Part shown: positions 18,183 to 25,790 of the stretch, piece after piece
Layout of the letters: every line of letters starts with the position of its first letter
How positions within the stretch are numbered: position 1 is the first letter of the stretch
DNA from: an uncultured beta proteobacterium
Lineage (GTDB): Bacteria; Pseudomonadota; Gammaproteobacteria; Burkholderiales; Burkholderiaceae_C
NCBI GenBank assembly: GCA_903844215.1
Contig: CAIMSP010000103.1
Span: 1 to 39,721 of the forward strand
Direction: 5' to 3'
Length of the DNA stretch: 39,721 nucleotides
Made by a program: the position numbers and the translations under genes
Notes under the pieces: model-generated
The model's input: the letters and a program-made list of their open reading frames with translations, nothing else
Databases searched by the model: none
Told to the model about the DNA's origin: nothing

Positions 18183-18197
18183 GAAATTCAGAATTTC
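18183..18197. promoter_or_regulatory. Inverted repeat GAAATTC-A-GAATTTC, possible operator
   Basis: Perfect 7-bp arms with a one-base centre lie 36-50 bp upstream of darP in the darP/pmbA divergent region. The symmetry suits a dimeric DNA-binding protein, but no regulator is identified. Confidence 0.45.
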
Positions 18198-18235
18198 GGG
18201 ATGAAACGCTAGGCGCCCGGAGCGCAGCAACCGGA

Positions 18236-18251
18236 ATGTACCGTGGTACAT
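18236..18251. promoter_or_regulatory. Inverted repeat ATGTACC-GT-GGTACAT, possible operator
   Basis: Perfect 7-bp arms with a two-base centre lie between the darP and pmbA promoters, about 84 bp before the pmbA start. It differs in sequence from the neighbouring repeat at 18183, so two regulators may be involved. Confidence 0.45.
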
Positions 18252-18334
18252 GAGGATTGCGAGCACCGCGCAACAACGCGATTCGCCCGAAAAATGGATT
18301 TGTGGATGTGTCCGCAAGTATCATAGCCTCCGCT

Positions 18335-19726
18335 ATGAATAAACCCTCCACGCCCCCTTCTCCCGCGCCCGATCGCGGTTTCGCCTACAGCAAAGTTTTC
18401 TTTGAAGACCTGGTTGACCAGGCGCTGGCGCATGCCAAAAAGCTCGGCGCCACCGACGCCGGGGCCGAGGCCTCCGAAGGCTGCGGCCTGAGCGTTTCGG
18501 TGCGTCTGGGCGAGATCGAAAACGTCGAGCGCAACCGCGACAAGTCGCTGGGGATCACGGTTTACAGCGGCCAGCGCCGCGGCAACGCCAGCACCTCGGA
18601 CTTCTCGCTGCGCGCCATCCAGCAGACCGTGCAAGCCGCTTACGACATTGCCCGCTACACCGCAGAAGACCCGGCCGCCGGCTTGCCCGACGAGGCCGAC
18701 ATCGCCCAGCCCGAGGACCAGCCCGGCGACCTCGATCTGTTCTTCCCCTGGGCCATTGACAGCGCGCAGGCGGCGGCCTTGGCGCTGCGCTGCGAGAGCG
18801 CGGCCTTGCAGACCAGCAAGAAGATCACGAACAGCGAAGGTGCCAGCGTGTCGGCGCAGCAGGCGCATTTCTTCAGCGCGCACACGCACGGTTTTCGCGG
18901 CGGCTATGCCAGCTCAAGGCATTCGTTTTCGGTGTCGCCCATCGCCGGCAAGGGCGCGGGCATGCAGCGCGACGCCTGGTATAGCTCGATGCGCGACGCG
19001 ACCGAACTGGCCTCGCCCGAGGCCGTGGGGCGCTACGCTGCCGAGCGTGCCTTGAGCCGCCTGAAGTCGGGCCGCACCGCCACGACCCAGTGCCCGGTGC
19101 TGTTCGAGTCGCCGCTGGCCGCAGGCCTGCTGGGCAGCCTGGTGCAGGCGCTCAGCGGCGGCGCGCTGTATCGCAAGAGCTCGTTCTTGCTGGATTCGCT
19201 GGGTAAGCGCGTGTTGCCACAGCATATAGACATCTTTGAGGATCCCTTCGTCAAGCGCGGCAAAGGCAGTTCGCCGTTTGACGACGAGGGCGTCAAGGTC
19301 AGGGCGCGTCAGGTGGTGGAAGCGGGACGCGTGCAAGGTTATTTTTTGAGCAGCTATTCGGCGCGCAAGCTGGGCCTGCCCACCACGGGCAACGCCGGTG
19401 GTTCGCACAATCTGGTGCTCCGGTCGCGCCATACGCGCGCCAGCGATACCCTGGACGAGATGCTGCGCAAACTGGGCACCGGTCTGTTCGTCACCGAACT
19501 CATGGGTCAGGGTGTGAATTACGTGACCGGCGATTACTCGCGCGGCGCCAGCGGCTTTTGGGTGGAGAACGGACAGATCGCTTACCCGGTGCACGAGATC
19601 ACCATCGCCGGCAGCATGAAGGACATGCTCAAGGGGATTGCGGCCGTGGGCGCCGACACCTACAACTACGGCTCCAAAACGGTGGGCTCGATCCTGCTGG
19701 ACCGGATGATGGTGGCGGGGAGCTAG
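18335..19726 (+). CDS. pmbA: Metalloprotease PmbA (TldE)
   Basis: This 463-residue protein is the PmbA/TldE partner of the TldD/TldE protease, which degrades unfolded leader-type peptides in the cytoplasm. Family landmarks are GLSVSVRLGEIENVERNRDK near 50-69, SLGITVYSGQRRGNASTSD near 70-88, and the C-terminal GTGLFVTELMGQGVNYVTGD and NGQIAYPVHEITIAGSMKDML. The ATG at 18335 is preferred to a TTG 26 codons upstream, whose translation is not family-like. Length is normal. The stop TAG lies in an AGCTAGC that forms the left end of repeat copy B. No tldD gene is in the window. Confidence 0.93.
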   Translation: MNKPSTPPSPAPDRGFAYSKVFFEDLVDQALAHAKKLGATDAGAEASEGCGLSVSVRLGEIENVERNRDKSLGITVYSGQRRGNASTSDFSLRAIQQTVQAAYDIARYTAEDPAAGLPDEADIAQPEDQPGDLDLFFPWAIDSAQAAALALRCESAALQTSKKITNSEGASVSAQQAHFFSAHTHGFRGGYASSRHSFSVSPIAGKGAGMQRDAWYSSMRDATELASPEAVGRYAAERALSRLKSGRTATTQCPVLFESPLAAGLLGSLVQALSGGALYRKSSFLLDSLGKRVLPQHIDIFEDPFVKRGKGSSPFDDEGVKVRARQVVEAGRVQGYFLSSYSARKLGLPTTGNAGGSHNLVLRSRHTRASDTLDEMLRKLGTGLFVTELMGQGVNYVTGDYSRGASGFWVENGQIAYPVHEITIAGSMKDMLKGIAAVGADTYNYGSKTVGSILLDRMMVAGS

Positions 19727-19780
19727 CGGCCTGTCGGATGTCTCGGCGGGGCTGGAGCCCCTTTGACGAAACAGCTAGCT
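19721..19780. repeat. Degenerate inverted-repeat element between converging stop codons (copy B)
   Basis: The element begins with AGCTAGCGGCCTGTCGGATG and ends with ACAGCTAGCT. It shares CTAGC-GCCTGTCGGA and a central TGGAGCCC with copy A at 16038, but its right arm is shortened. The pmbA stop TAG (19724-19726) lies in the left end and the CBS-gene stop (19775-19777, minus strand) in the right end. Confidence 0.6.
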
Positions 19781-20197
19781 GATGTGCGTGCGCCGCCGCT
19801 CTTCGGAGACGAACTCCTCCAGGTCGGGGTCGAGCGCGCTGCGCGCCGTGACCAGTCCGACGGGCTTGCCACCGACGACCACCGGCACATGGCGAAAGCC
19901 GTTTTCGTGCATCAGCAGCAGGGCATAACCAAAGGTCTTGTCGGGCTCGACCGTCTGGGGTGAGGGGGTCATCACGTCGGCCAGGCGCGTGCTATGGACG
20001 TCCAGGCCCCGGGCAATCACCCGAAACACGGCATCGCGCTCGGTGAATATCCCCACCAGAAGCTCCTCGCGCACCACCAGCACCGCGCTCATCTTCCTGT
20101 GCGCCATGAGTTTGGCTGCCTCGCTGACGCTGGTCTCGGGTGTAGCGACGACGATATTCTTGTGCTCCATCACGGACTTGATGCGCTGACTGAACAT
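19775..20197 (-). CDS. Tandem CBS-domain protein
   Basis: This 140-residue soluble protein consists almost only of two CBS domains (about residues 8-65 and 75-132). Typical segments are VSEAAKLMAHRKMSAVLVV and GIFTERDAVFRVIARG in the first, and HENGFRHVPVVVGGKPVGLVTARSAL in the second. Stand-alone CBS pairs bind adenine nucleotides and regulate a partner; which partner is unknown. A GGAGAG ribosome binding site precedes the ATG at 20197, and the longer frame reaching 20341 is not family-like. Upstream lies an FNR-type site with a correctly spaced -10 element, so expression is probably raised when oxygen is low. Confidence 0.86.
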   Translation of the reverse strand: MFSQRIKSVMEHKNIVVATPETSVSEAAKLMAHRKMSAVLVVREELLVGIFTERDAVFRVIARGLDVHSTRLADVMTPSPQTVEPDKTFGYALLLMHENGFRHVPVVVGGKPVGLVTARSALDPDLEEFVSEERRRTHIS

Positions 20198-20312
20198 GGT
20201 GCTCTCCGCTGGTTGAATGGGATGGCTTGCCGCAACGCGCCCCGGGTCCTGCCGTTGGCCTTGCGCCTGGGTCCACGGGGTTGACGCTTTCGCGCCGCAG
20301 TCTCCTTGAACG

Positions 20313-20354
20313 ATGTTAGTGTTGCGCGCCAGCCGCAACATTAATCTGGATCAA
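20313..20354 (-). promoter_or_regulatory. Predicted class II FNR/CRP-type promoter of the CBS gene
   Basis: On the minus strand TTGATCCAGATTAA (20354-20341) matches TTGAT-N4-ATCAA at 9 of 10 positions. A -10-like TAACAT lies at 20318-20313. If the site is centred at -41.5, transcription would begin at 20306 and the -10 element would fall exactly at -12 to -7. This leaves a leader of about 109 bases before the CBS start. Confidence 0.6.
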
Positions 20355-20425
20355 TTTGCCTCGAAGTATTGACCGCAGCTCGATCTGCGCGGCCACCGAC
20401 CGAGCTTGGGATCGTGGATCCGGGC

Positions 20426-21055
20426 TTACGACAGGGCCCGGTCAAAGTCGGTCATGGAGGTCTCATTGACTTCGTACATGTCGTCATCGGTGAGCGTGGC
20501 GAGCAGTGCCTCGAGCTTCTTTTCCTGGACCCGTGCGGACGCGCTGACCGGCTTGCTCCCAGGCTGCAGGCTCGGCATGGCTGGGACGGCGTCGGTTGGG
20601 TTTGGCTGCGCCGCGACAATTGTGGCCGGCGCCGGGGCAGGCCTGGGCTTGGCGACGATTGCGGGGTGCTGCGCTCCTGCCAGCAACGTCGCCAGGCGCG
20701 AGCGCAGCCAGGGCGCTTGAATCAGCGCTTCTGCGAATGGCAGGCGCTTGGCCTCGGCGCTGAAATGGAGCAGCAGTTGCAGGGATTTTGCTTCCATGCC
20801 AAGCGCCAACTCGACCCGTCTGGACAGGAACAAGCGCAACGCCAAAGCGTCCACGGCAGGCACCTGGAAGTGCTCGGGGACCTGAAGGCTGATCAGCCAA
20901 CCGGCCCGGTTCTTGCTGCTCTTGAGCTCGAAGACATTGCCGCCCACGCTCAGCCCGACTTCTTTCAGGGACAGCGCGCAGACCTGGGCAATCCGACGCG
21001 ACAGCGGCTGCTTTGGCGCAAACCAAAGCCTGATTCGATACAACAGCTTGGACAT
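20426..21055 (-). CDS. Hypothetical protein, 209 residues
   Basis: I do not recognise this protein. It has no signal peptide or membrane helix. Residues 1-120 look like a compact alpha/beta domain (basic start SKLLYRIRLWFAPKQPLSRR; GWLISLQVPEHFQVP; RLFLSRRVELALG). Residues about 125-175 are a Pro/Ala/Ser linker. The C-terminal 35 residues are acidic (EALLATLTDDDMYEVNETSM). The ATG at 21055 has a GGAG ribosome binding site 7 bases upstream and is preferred to a GTG four codons earlier. Base composition is like its neighbours. It is divergent from another unknown gene whose promoter looks flagellar. Confidence 0.65.
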   Translation of the reverse strand: MSKLLYRIRLWFAPKQPLSRRIAQVCALSLKEVGLSVGGNVFELKSSKNRAGWLISLQVPEHFQVPAVDALALRLFLSRRVELALGMEAKSLQLLLHFSAEAKRLPFAEALIQAPWLRSRLATLLAGAQHPAIVAKPRPAPAPATIVAAQPNPTDAVPAMPSLQPGSKPVSASARVQEKKLEALLATLTDDDMYEVNETSMTDFDRALS

Positions 21056-21175
21056 GAAGGACTCCACAAGGCGAAACGGGAACCAGCCAATGGAGCCCCC
21101 AAGCCCCAGCTTACTCCATGCGGCGCCCGCTCGAGGCCAGCGCGGCGGCGTCGGGAGCCGGGCTGTTTGCCACTC

Positions 21176-21196
21176 ATTTCAAAATATTTTTGAAAT
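21176..21196. promoter_or_regulatory. Perfect AT-rich inverted repeat ATTTCAAAA-TAT-TTTTGAAAT
   Basis: Nine-base arms surround a three-base centre in the divergent region between the two unknown genes, ending 5 bp before the -35 element of the sigma-28-like promoter. It is unusually AT-rich for this sequence. It could be an operator for either gene. Confidence 0.55.
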
Positions 21197-21201
21197 AGGC
21201 C

Positions 21202-21228
21202 TAAATAAGCGCTCAATTCTGCCGTTAA
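21202..21228 (+). promoter_or_regulatory. Sigma-28 (FliA)-like promoter
   Basis: TAAA (21202-21205) and GCCGTTAA (21221-21228) are separated by exactly 15 bases. The flagellar sigma-28 consensus is TAAA-N15-GCCGATAA, so 11 of 12 positions match with ideal spacing. Transcription would begin about 49 bases before the downstream ATG. Confidence 0.62.
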
Positions 21229-21283
21229 CGAATCAGGAACCGCAGTATGGAAACCTGATTTCTGCGAACCGGAGGGAGCCATC

Positions 21284-21727
21284 ATGCAAATCAACACTGT
21301 CGATCGATCGCTGAATTGGCGCCCACCGGGTGCCGATTCGTACTCGGGCGGAGCGCTGCGGCAGACCCCGGAGACGGCCCAGAACGCATCGAACAAGCTG
21401 GCCTTGGCGGCCGCCGCAGCGGCATCGTCCATCGACACGAGTGCGATTGATGCGACCAGCCGGCCTGCGCCAGGCGCCGCTTCGCTCAGCGTGGCAACGT
21501 CCGACTATGGTGTGACGATCAAGCAACCCACAGTGGAGAAGCCCCAACTGCCACCGGTGAAACCGGTTTACATCAAGCTCATCGAGAATCTCCAGGCCAT
21601 GTGGCGCGCCAGCGGCAACGCCGTGGACCTGGTGGCCGAGGCGAGCAAGACCGCCAGTCCGGTGACGCTGGTGCAGGGGCCACTGGTCTATCCCGATCCC
21701 AAGGTCAAGAAGGTTTCCAATCAATAG
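21284..21727 (+). CDS. Hypothetical protein with flagellar-type promoter, 147 residues
   Basis: I do not recognise this protein. It has no cysteine, no signal peptide and no membrane helix. The N-terminal half is Ser/Ala-rich and probably flexible (NKLALAAAAAASS near 37-49). The C-terminal half is proline-rich and then helical (KPVYIKLIENLQAMWRASGN near 92-111), with a basic end. A strong ribosome binding site (GGAGGG) lies 8 bases before the ATG. A sigma-28-like promoter upstream suggests late-flagellar or chemotaxis-linked expression, so it could be a filament-associated, motility or surface-behaviour protein. That role is inferred from the promoter only. Confidence 0.65.
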   Translation: MQINTVDRSLNWRPPGADSYSGGALRQTPETAQNASNKLALAAAAAASSIDTSAIDATSRPAPGAASLSVATSDYGVTIKQPTVEKPQLPPVKPVYIKLIENLQAMWRASGNAVDLVAEASKTASPVTLVQGPLVYPDPKVKKVSNQ

Positions 21728-21730
21728 GCT

Positions 21731-21793
21731 GAGGCAAGAAACTTTCACGAATTCAGCGGACCAGCGGCCTAGCGGACACGAGGCAAGAAACTT
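21731..21793. repeat. 14-bp direct repeat GAGGCAAGAAACTT
   Basis: Two exact copies, 21731-21744 and 21780-21793, lie 49 bp apart between the 147-residue gene and xdhA. The spacer contains AGCGGA twice. The pair could be tandem binding sites ahead of xdhA or the relic of a small duplication. Confidence 0.6.
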
Positions 21794-21889
21794 CGCCCGG
21801 GCTTGGCGGCCCGCTGGCGCACCGGTGACGCGCCGGGGCCCCTAGAATGCGCATTTCAACACTGCCCGGCGAACTGCGGGCCGCGCACC

Positions 21890-23389
21890 ATGACCCAAGT
21901 CACCAATACCGTCCGCTTCGTGCTCGACGGAAGAATCGTTGAGGCACAAGGCGAGCGCCGTACCACCACGGTACTGGACTACCTGCGCGAACAACTGCAG
22001 CGCACCGGCAGCAAGGAGGGCTGCGCCGAGGGCGATTGCGGCGCCTGCGTGGTGCTGGTGGGCGAACTCAATGCCGCAGGCACGGGGGTGGACTATGTTC
22101 CCAGCAATGCCTGCATCCAGTTGCTGCCCACGCTCGATGGCAAGTCGCTCAAGACGATTGAGAGCTTGAAGCGGGCCGACGGCAGCCTGCACCCGGTGCA
22201 GGACGCCATGCTGTCCTGCCATGGCTCGCAGTGCGGCTTCTGCACCCCGGGCATCGTCATGAGCCTGACGGGTTTGCTGCAGACCGTGGCCGCGCCCACG
22301 CGCGAGCAGATCACGAACGCGCTCAGCGGCAACCTGTGCCGCTGCACTGGCTACAAACCCATCGTCGAGGCCACGTTGACGGCGAGCCAGGCGGGCGCCG
22401 CGCAACTCAAGCTCGATGACGGCGCCGACCTGACCTTGCTGCAGCAGATTCGCCGCGCCCGCACGCCCAGCTACAACCTCGAAGGCGAGATCGTGGTGCA
22501 ACCCGTGGTGCGCACGCGCAAGGGCAATGAATTCGTCTCGCCCGCGACCGTGGCCGAGGTGGCGCAGTATCTGTTGCAGCATCCGCAGGCCACGCTGCTG
22601 GCCGGCAGCACCGAGATCGGTCTGCAGGTGAACAAGCAGTTTGCCCGGCCCGAGCACATCGTCTCTCTGGGCAACGTGACCGAACTGCGCCAGGTGCAGT
22701 CAGCGGCGACATCGTGGCGCATCGGGGCCCAGGTTTCGCTGACCCAGGTCGAGCAGGTGGTGGCCCAGGCCTACCCGGATTTCGCCGAGGTGCTGCGCCG
22801 CTTTGGCTCGCCCCCGATCCGCTCCACCGCCACGCTCGCTGGCAACATCGCCAATGGCTCGCCCATCGGCGACTCCATGCCCTGCCTGATGGCCTTGGGC
22901 GCGACGCTGCTGTTGCGCCGCGGCGAGACCACGCGCACGCTGGCGCTGGATTCTTTCTACACCGGCCAAAAGAAGAACGTGCTGCAAGCCGGGGAGTTCA
23001 TCGAAGCGATCGACTTGCCCAAGCCCACACCTGGGAGCGTGTTTCGTGCGCACAAGGTGAGCAAGCGCTTTGACCAGGACATCTCGGCCACCTGCTGCGC
23101 CCTGAGCTATACGCTGCGGGGCGGCCAATTGGCTCAGGTGAAGCTGGCCTACAACGGACTCACGCCCTGGCCCAGTCGCGCGCCCAAGCTGGAGTCGCTG
23201 CTGCAGGGCCGGGCGCCGGGCGAAGTCAGCGCGCAGGCCTTGGACGCGGCGATCGCGGCCAGCTTCACGGCGCGCGACGGCCTGCGCGCGACCTGGGCCT
23301 ACCGCGCCTTGGTGGCGCGCAATCTGGTGCTGCAATTTCTGGAAGAGGCCCCGAGCAGGTCCGACGCATCGAAGGAGGTTCTGGCATGA
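21890..23389 (+). CDS. xdhA: Xanthine dehydrogenase small subunit XdhA
   Basis: This 499-residue subunit passes electrons from the molybdenum site to FAD. The N-terminal domain holds a plant-type [2Fe-2S] cluster (C45, C50, C53, C75). The second domain holds another [2Fe-2S] cluster (C115 and C118 in QCGFC, C150 and C152 in NLCRCTGY). The FAD domain begins near 190 (LLAGSTEIGLQVNKQ; GGNIAN-like LAGNIANGSPIGDSMP), followed by the CO-dehydrogenase flavoprotein C-terminal domain. The ATG at 21890 starts the conserved region; an upstream extension is not family-like. xdhB begins 4 bases before its stop, so the subunits are made together. Together they oxidise hypoxanthine and xanthine to urate. 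Confidence 0.95.
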   Translation: MTQVTNTVRFVLDGRIVEAQGERRTTTVLDYLREQLQRTGSKEGCAEGDCGACVVLVGELNAAGTGVDYVPSNACIQLLPTLDGKSLKTIESLKRADGSLHPVQDAMLSCHGSQCGFCTPGIVMSLTGLLQTVAAPTREQITNALSGNLCRCTGYKPIVEATLTASQAGAAQLKLDDGADLTLLQQIRRARTPSYNLEGEIVVQPVVRTRKGNEFVSPATVAEVAQYLLQHPQATLLAGSTEIGLQVNKQFARPEHIVSLGNVTELRQVQSAATSWRIGAQVSLTQVEQVVAQAYPDFAEVLRRFGSPPIRSTATLAGNIANGSPIGDSMPCLMALGATLLLRRGETTRTLALDSFYTGQKKNVLQAGEFIEAIDLPKPTPGSVFRAHKVSKRFDQDISATCCALSYTLRGGQLAQVKLAYNGLTPWPSRAPKLESLLQGRAPGEVSAQALDAAIAASFTARDGLRATWAYRALVARNLVLQFLEEAPSRSDASKEVLA

Positions 23390-25764
23390 ACGCACCCACA
23401 CCACTCAAGGGAATGACGCCGACGCAGCCAGCCCTGGGGCAGCAACTGGCGCACGAGTCGGCGCGCCTGCACGTCACCGGTGAGGCGATCTACACCGACG
23501 ACATTCCCGAACTGCGCGGCACGCTCTATGCCGCCTTGGTGACCTCGCCCGTGGCGCATGGCGAGCTCATCGGCGAGGGCATTGACCGCGCCGCCATCCT
23601 GCGCCAACACGGCGTGGTGGCGGTGTTCACGGCCAGGGACATCCCGGGCGAGAACAACTGTGGACCGATCGTGCACGACGATCCGTTTCTGGCCGCCGGC
23701 CGCGTGCAGTTCGTCGGCCAGCCGGTGGCCTTGGTGGTGGCGCGCGAGATGCTCTATGCGCGCGAAGCCGCAGCCAAGGCGCAGGTGCTGGTCAAGGAGT
23801 TGCCGGCGATTCTGACGATCGAGGAAGCACTGGAGCGCCAGAGTTTCATCATGCCGGCCAAGGGCATCACGCGCGGGGCGCCGGCCGCCGCGATCGCCGC
23901 AGCGCCGCACAAGATCAAGGGCCGCACCACCTGCGGCCAGCAGGAGCAGTTTTATCTGGAAGGCCAGATCAGCTACGCCGTGCCGCGCGAAGACGGCCAG
24001 CTCACGCTCTACGTCTCAACCCAGCACCCGGACGGGAATCAACGCGAAGCGGCTTCGGCGCTGAACCTGGCGACGCACGACGTGGAGGTGATCTGCCGGC
24101 GCATGGGCGGCGCCTTTGGCGGCAAGGAAGGCAACGCCAGCATCTTTTCGCAAAGCGCAGCGCTCGCAGCGCACCTGCTGCAGCGCCCCGTCAAGCTGCG
24201 CGTGAACCGCGACGACGACATGATGATCACCGGCAAGCGCCACGATTTCCTGATCCACTACGAGGCCGGCTTTGACGATGAGGGGCGCATCCTGGGCATC
24301 GATGTGATGCTGGCCTCGCGCTGCGGCTACAGCACGGATTTTTCCGGCCCGGTGAACGACCGCGCCGTGCTGCACATCGACAACTGCTACTACTTGCCGA
24401 ACCTGCACATCATCAGCCACCGCTGCAAGACGAACACGCAAAGCGCCACCGCGTTTCGCGGCTTTGGCGGACCGCAGGGCATGTTTGGCATCGAGACCGT
24501 GATCGAGCAGATCGCGCGCCGACTCGGCAAGGATCCGCTGGACGTGCGCCGCATCAACCTGTACCGGGAGCCGGCGCTCTCGGGCCAGGCCGACAGCATG
24601 ACCACGCAGTACGGCCAGGTGATCGAGGACTTCGTCGCCGACAAGCTGATGGACCAAGTCGAGGCCGAGTCGGGCTACCGCGCGCGCCGCGTCTCGGTGA
24701 ATCAGTTCAACCAGGCAAACAAGCATCGTCGGCGCGGTCTGGCGCTGGTGCCGCTGAAGTTCGGCATCTCCTTCACCGCCACCATGCTGAATCAGGGCGG
24801 CGCGCTGGTCCACATTTACATGGACGGCTCGGTCAGCGTGAACCATGGCGGCACCGAAATGGGCCAGGGACTGAACACCAAGATGGCGCAGGTGGCGGCC
24901 GATGGTCTGGGCATTCCGGTCGGCTTGGTGCGCGTCACCGGCACCGATACGCAAAAGGTTCCCAACGCCTCGGCCACGGCCGCGTCCAGCGGCGCCGACA
25001 TCAACGGCGCAGCGATCAACGACGCCTGCAGGCAGTTGCGCGAGCGCCTCGCTCCGGTGGCGGCGCGCCTGCTGGAGTGCGAGCCGGCGCAGCTGGTTTT
25101 TGCCGGTGGCACGGTGTCTGGCCCGAAGGACTCACGCAGCTGGCAGCAACTGGTGATCCAGGCCTGGCTGGACCGCGTGGGTTTGAGCGTGACGGGCTTT
25201 TACAAGACGCCCGACATCGAGTACGACTTCGCCACGCTGCAGGGCAAGGCGTTCTATTATTTTTGCTACGGCGCGGCGGTGAGCGAAGTCGAGATCGACA
25301 CGCGCACCGGTGAGTGGTGGCTCAAGGCCGTGGACATCGTGCACGACGCAGGTCAAAGCATCAATCCGGCCATCGACATCGGTCAGATTGAAGGCGCCTA
25401 CGTGCAGGGCATGGGCTGGCTCACGATGGAGGAGTGCATCTGGAACATGAAGCGCGATGCGAACGGACTGGGGGCGGGAAAGTTGCTCACGCACGGCCCG
25501 AGCACCTACAAGATTCCTGTGGCCAGCGATGTGCCCGAGCATTTCAAGGTGAGCCTGTTTGACGGCCGCAATGTCAAGCCCACGCCGCATCGCAGCAAGG
25601 CCGTGGGCGAGCCGCCGCTGATGCTGGCCTTGAGCGCCTACTTCGCGCTGCGCGACGCCGTGAGCGCCTCAGCCGCGCACCAGGTGGAACTGCAGATGGA
25701 TGCGCCGGCCACGCCCGAGCGCCTATTGATGGCCTGCGAAGGACTCAAGTCGATCGTCCGTTGA
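23386..25764 (+). CDS. xdhB: Xanthine dehydrogenase molybdenum-binding subunit XdhB
   Basis: This 792-residue catalytic subunit binds the molybdenum cofactor and hydroxylates hypoxanthine and xanthine. Key motifs are CGQQEQFYLEGQ near 185, GGAFGGKE at 241-248, TAFRGFGGPQGM at 355-366 with conserved R358, and GGTEMGQGLNTKMAQVAADGLG. The active-site glutamate is E742 in AVGEPP. Full length is normal. The reading frame overlaps xdhA by ATGA. The insertion protein XdhC is not directly next: a lipoprotein gene on the opposite strand comes between. Mog, encoded at 16887, is needed for its cofactor. Confidence 0.95.
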   Translation: MNAPTPLKGMTPTQPALGQQLAHESARLHVTGEAIYTDDIPELRGTLYAALVTSPVAHGELIGEGIDRAAILRQHGVVAVFTARDIPGENNCGPIVHDDPFLAAGRVQFVGQPVALVVAREMLYAREAAAKAQVLVKELPAILTIEEALERQSFIMPAKGITRGAPAAAIAAAPHKIKGRTTCGQQEQFYLEGQISYAVPREDGQLTLYVSTQHPDGNQREAASALNLATHDVEVICRRMGGAFGGKEGNASIFSQSAALAAHLLQRPVKLRVNRDDDMMITGKRHDFLIHYEAGFDDEGRILGIDVMLASRCGYSTDFSGPVNDRAVLHIDNCYYLPNLHIISHRCKTNTQSATAFRGFGGPQGMFGIETVIEQIARRLGKDPLDVRRINLYREPALSGQADSMTTQYGQVIEDFVADKLMDQVEAESGYRARRVSVNQFNQANKHRRRGLALVPLKFGISFTATMLNQGGALVHIYMDGSVSVNHGGTEMGQGLNTKMAQVAADGLGIPVGLVRVTGTDTQKVPNASATAASSGADINGAAINDACRQLRERLAPVAARLLECEPAQLVFAGGTVSGPKDSRSWQQLVIQAWLDRVGLSVTGFYKTPDIEYDFATLQGKAFYYFCYGAAVSEVEIDTRTGEWWLKAVDIVHDAGQSINPAIDIGQIEGAYVQGMGWLTMEECIWNMKRDANGLGAGKLLTHGPSTYKIPVASDVPEHFKVSLFDGRNVKPTPHRSKAVGEPPLMLALSAYFALRDAVSASAAHQVELQMDAPATPERLLMACEGLKSIVR

Positions 25765-25765
25765 G

Positions 25766-25780
25766 GACCGCGCTGCGGTC
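25766..25780. terminator. Short hairpin after xdhB
   Basis: GACCGC-GCT-GCGGTC is a perfect 6-bp stem directly after the xdhB stop and before the converging lipoprotein stop. No T-run follows on either strand. It could mark the 3' ends of both transcripts but is weak evidence for termination. Confidence 0.3.
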
Positions 25781-25790
25781 TGCCAGGGCC

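Noticed and set aside
21728-21889. Purine riboswitch ahead of xdhA
   Set aside because: I looked for a conserved purine-aptamer fold and saw only the direct repeat and no matching junction sequence.
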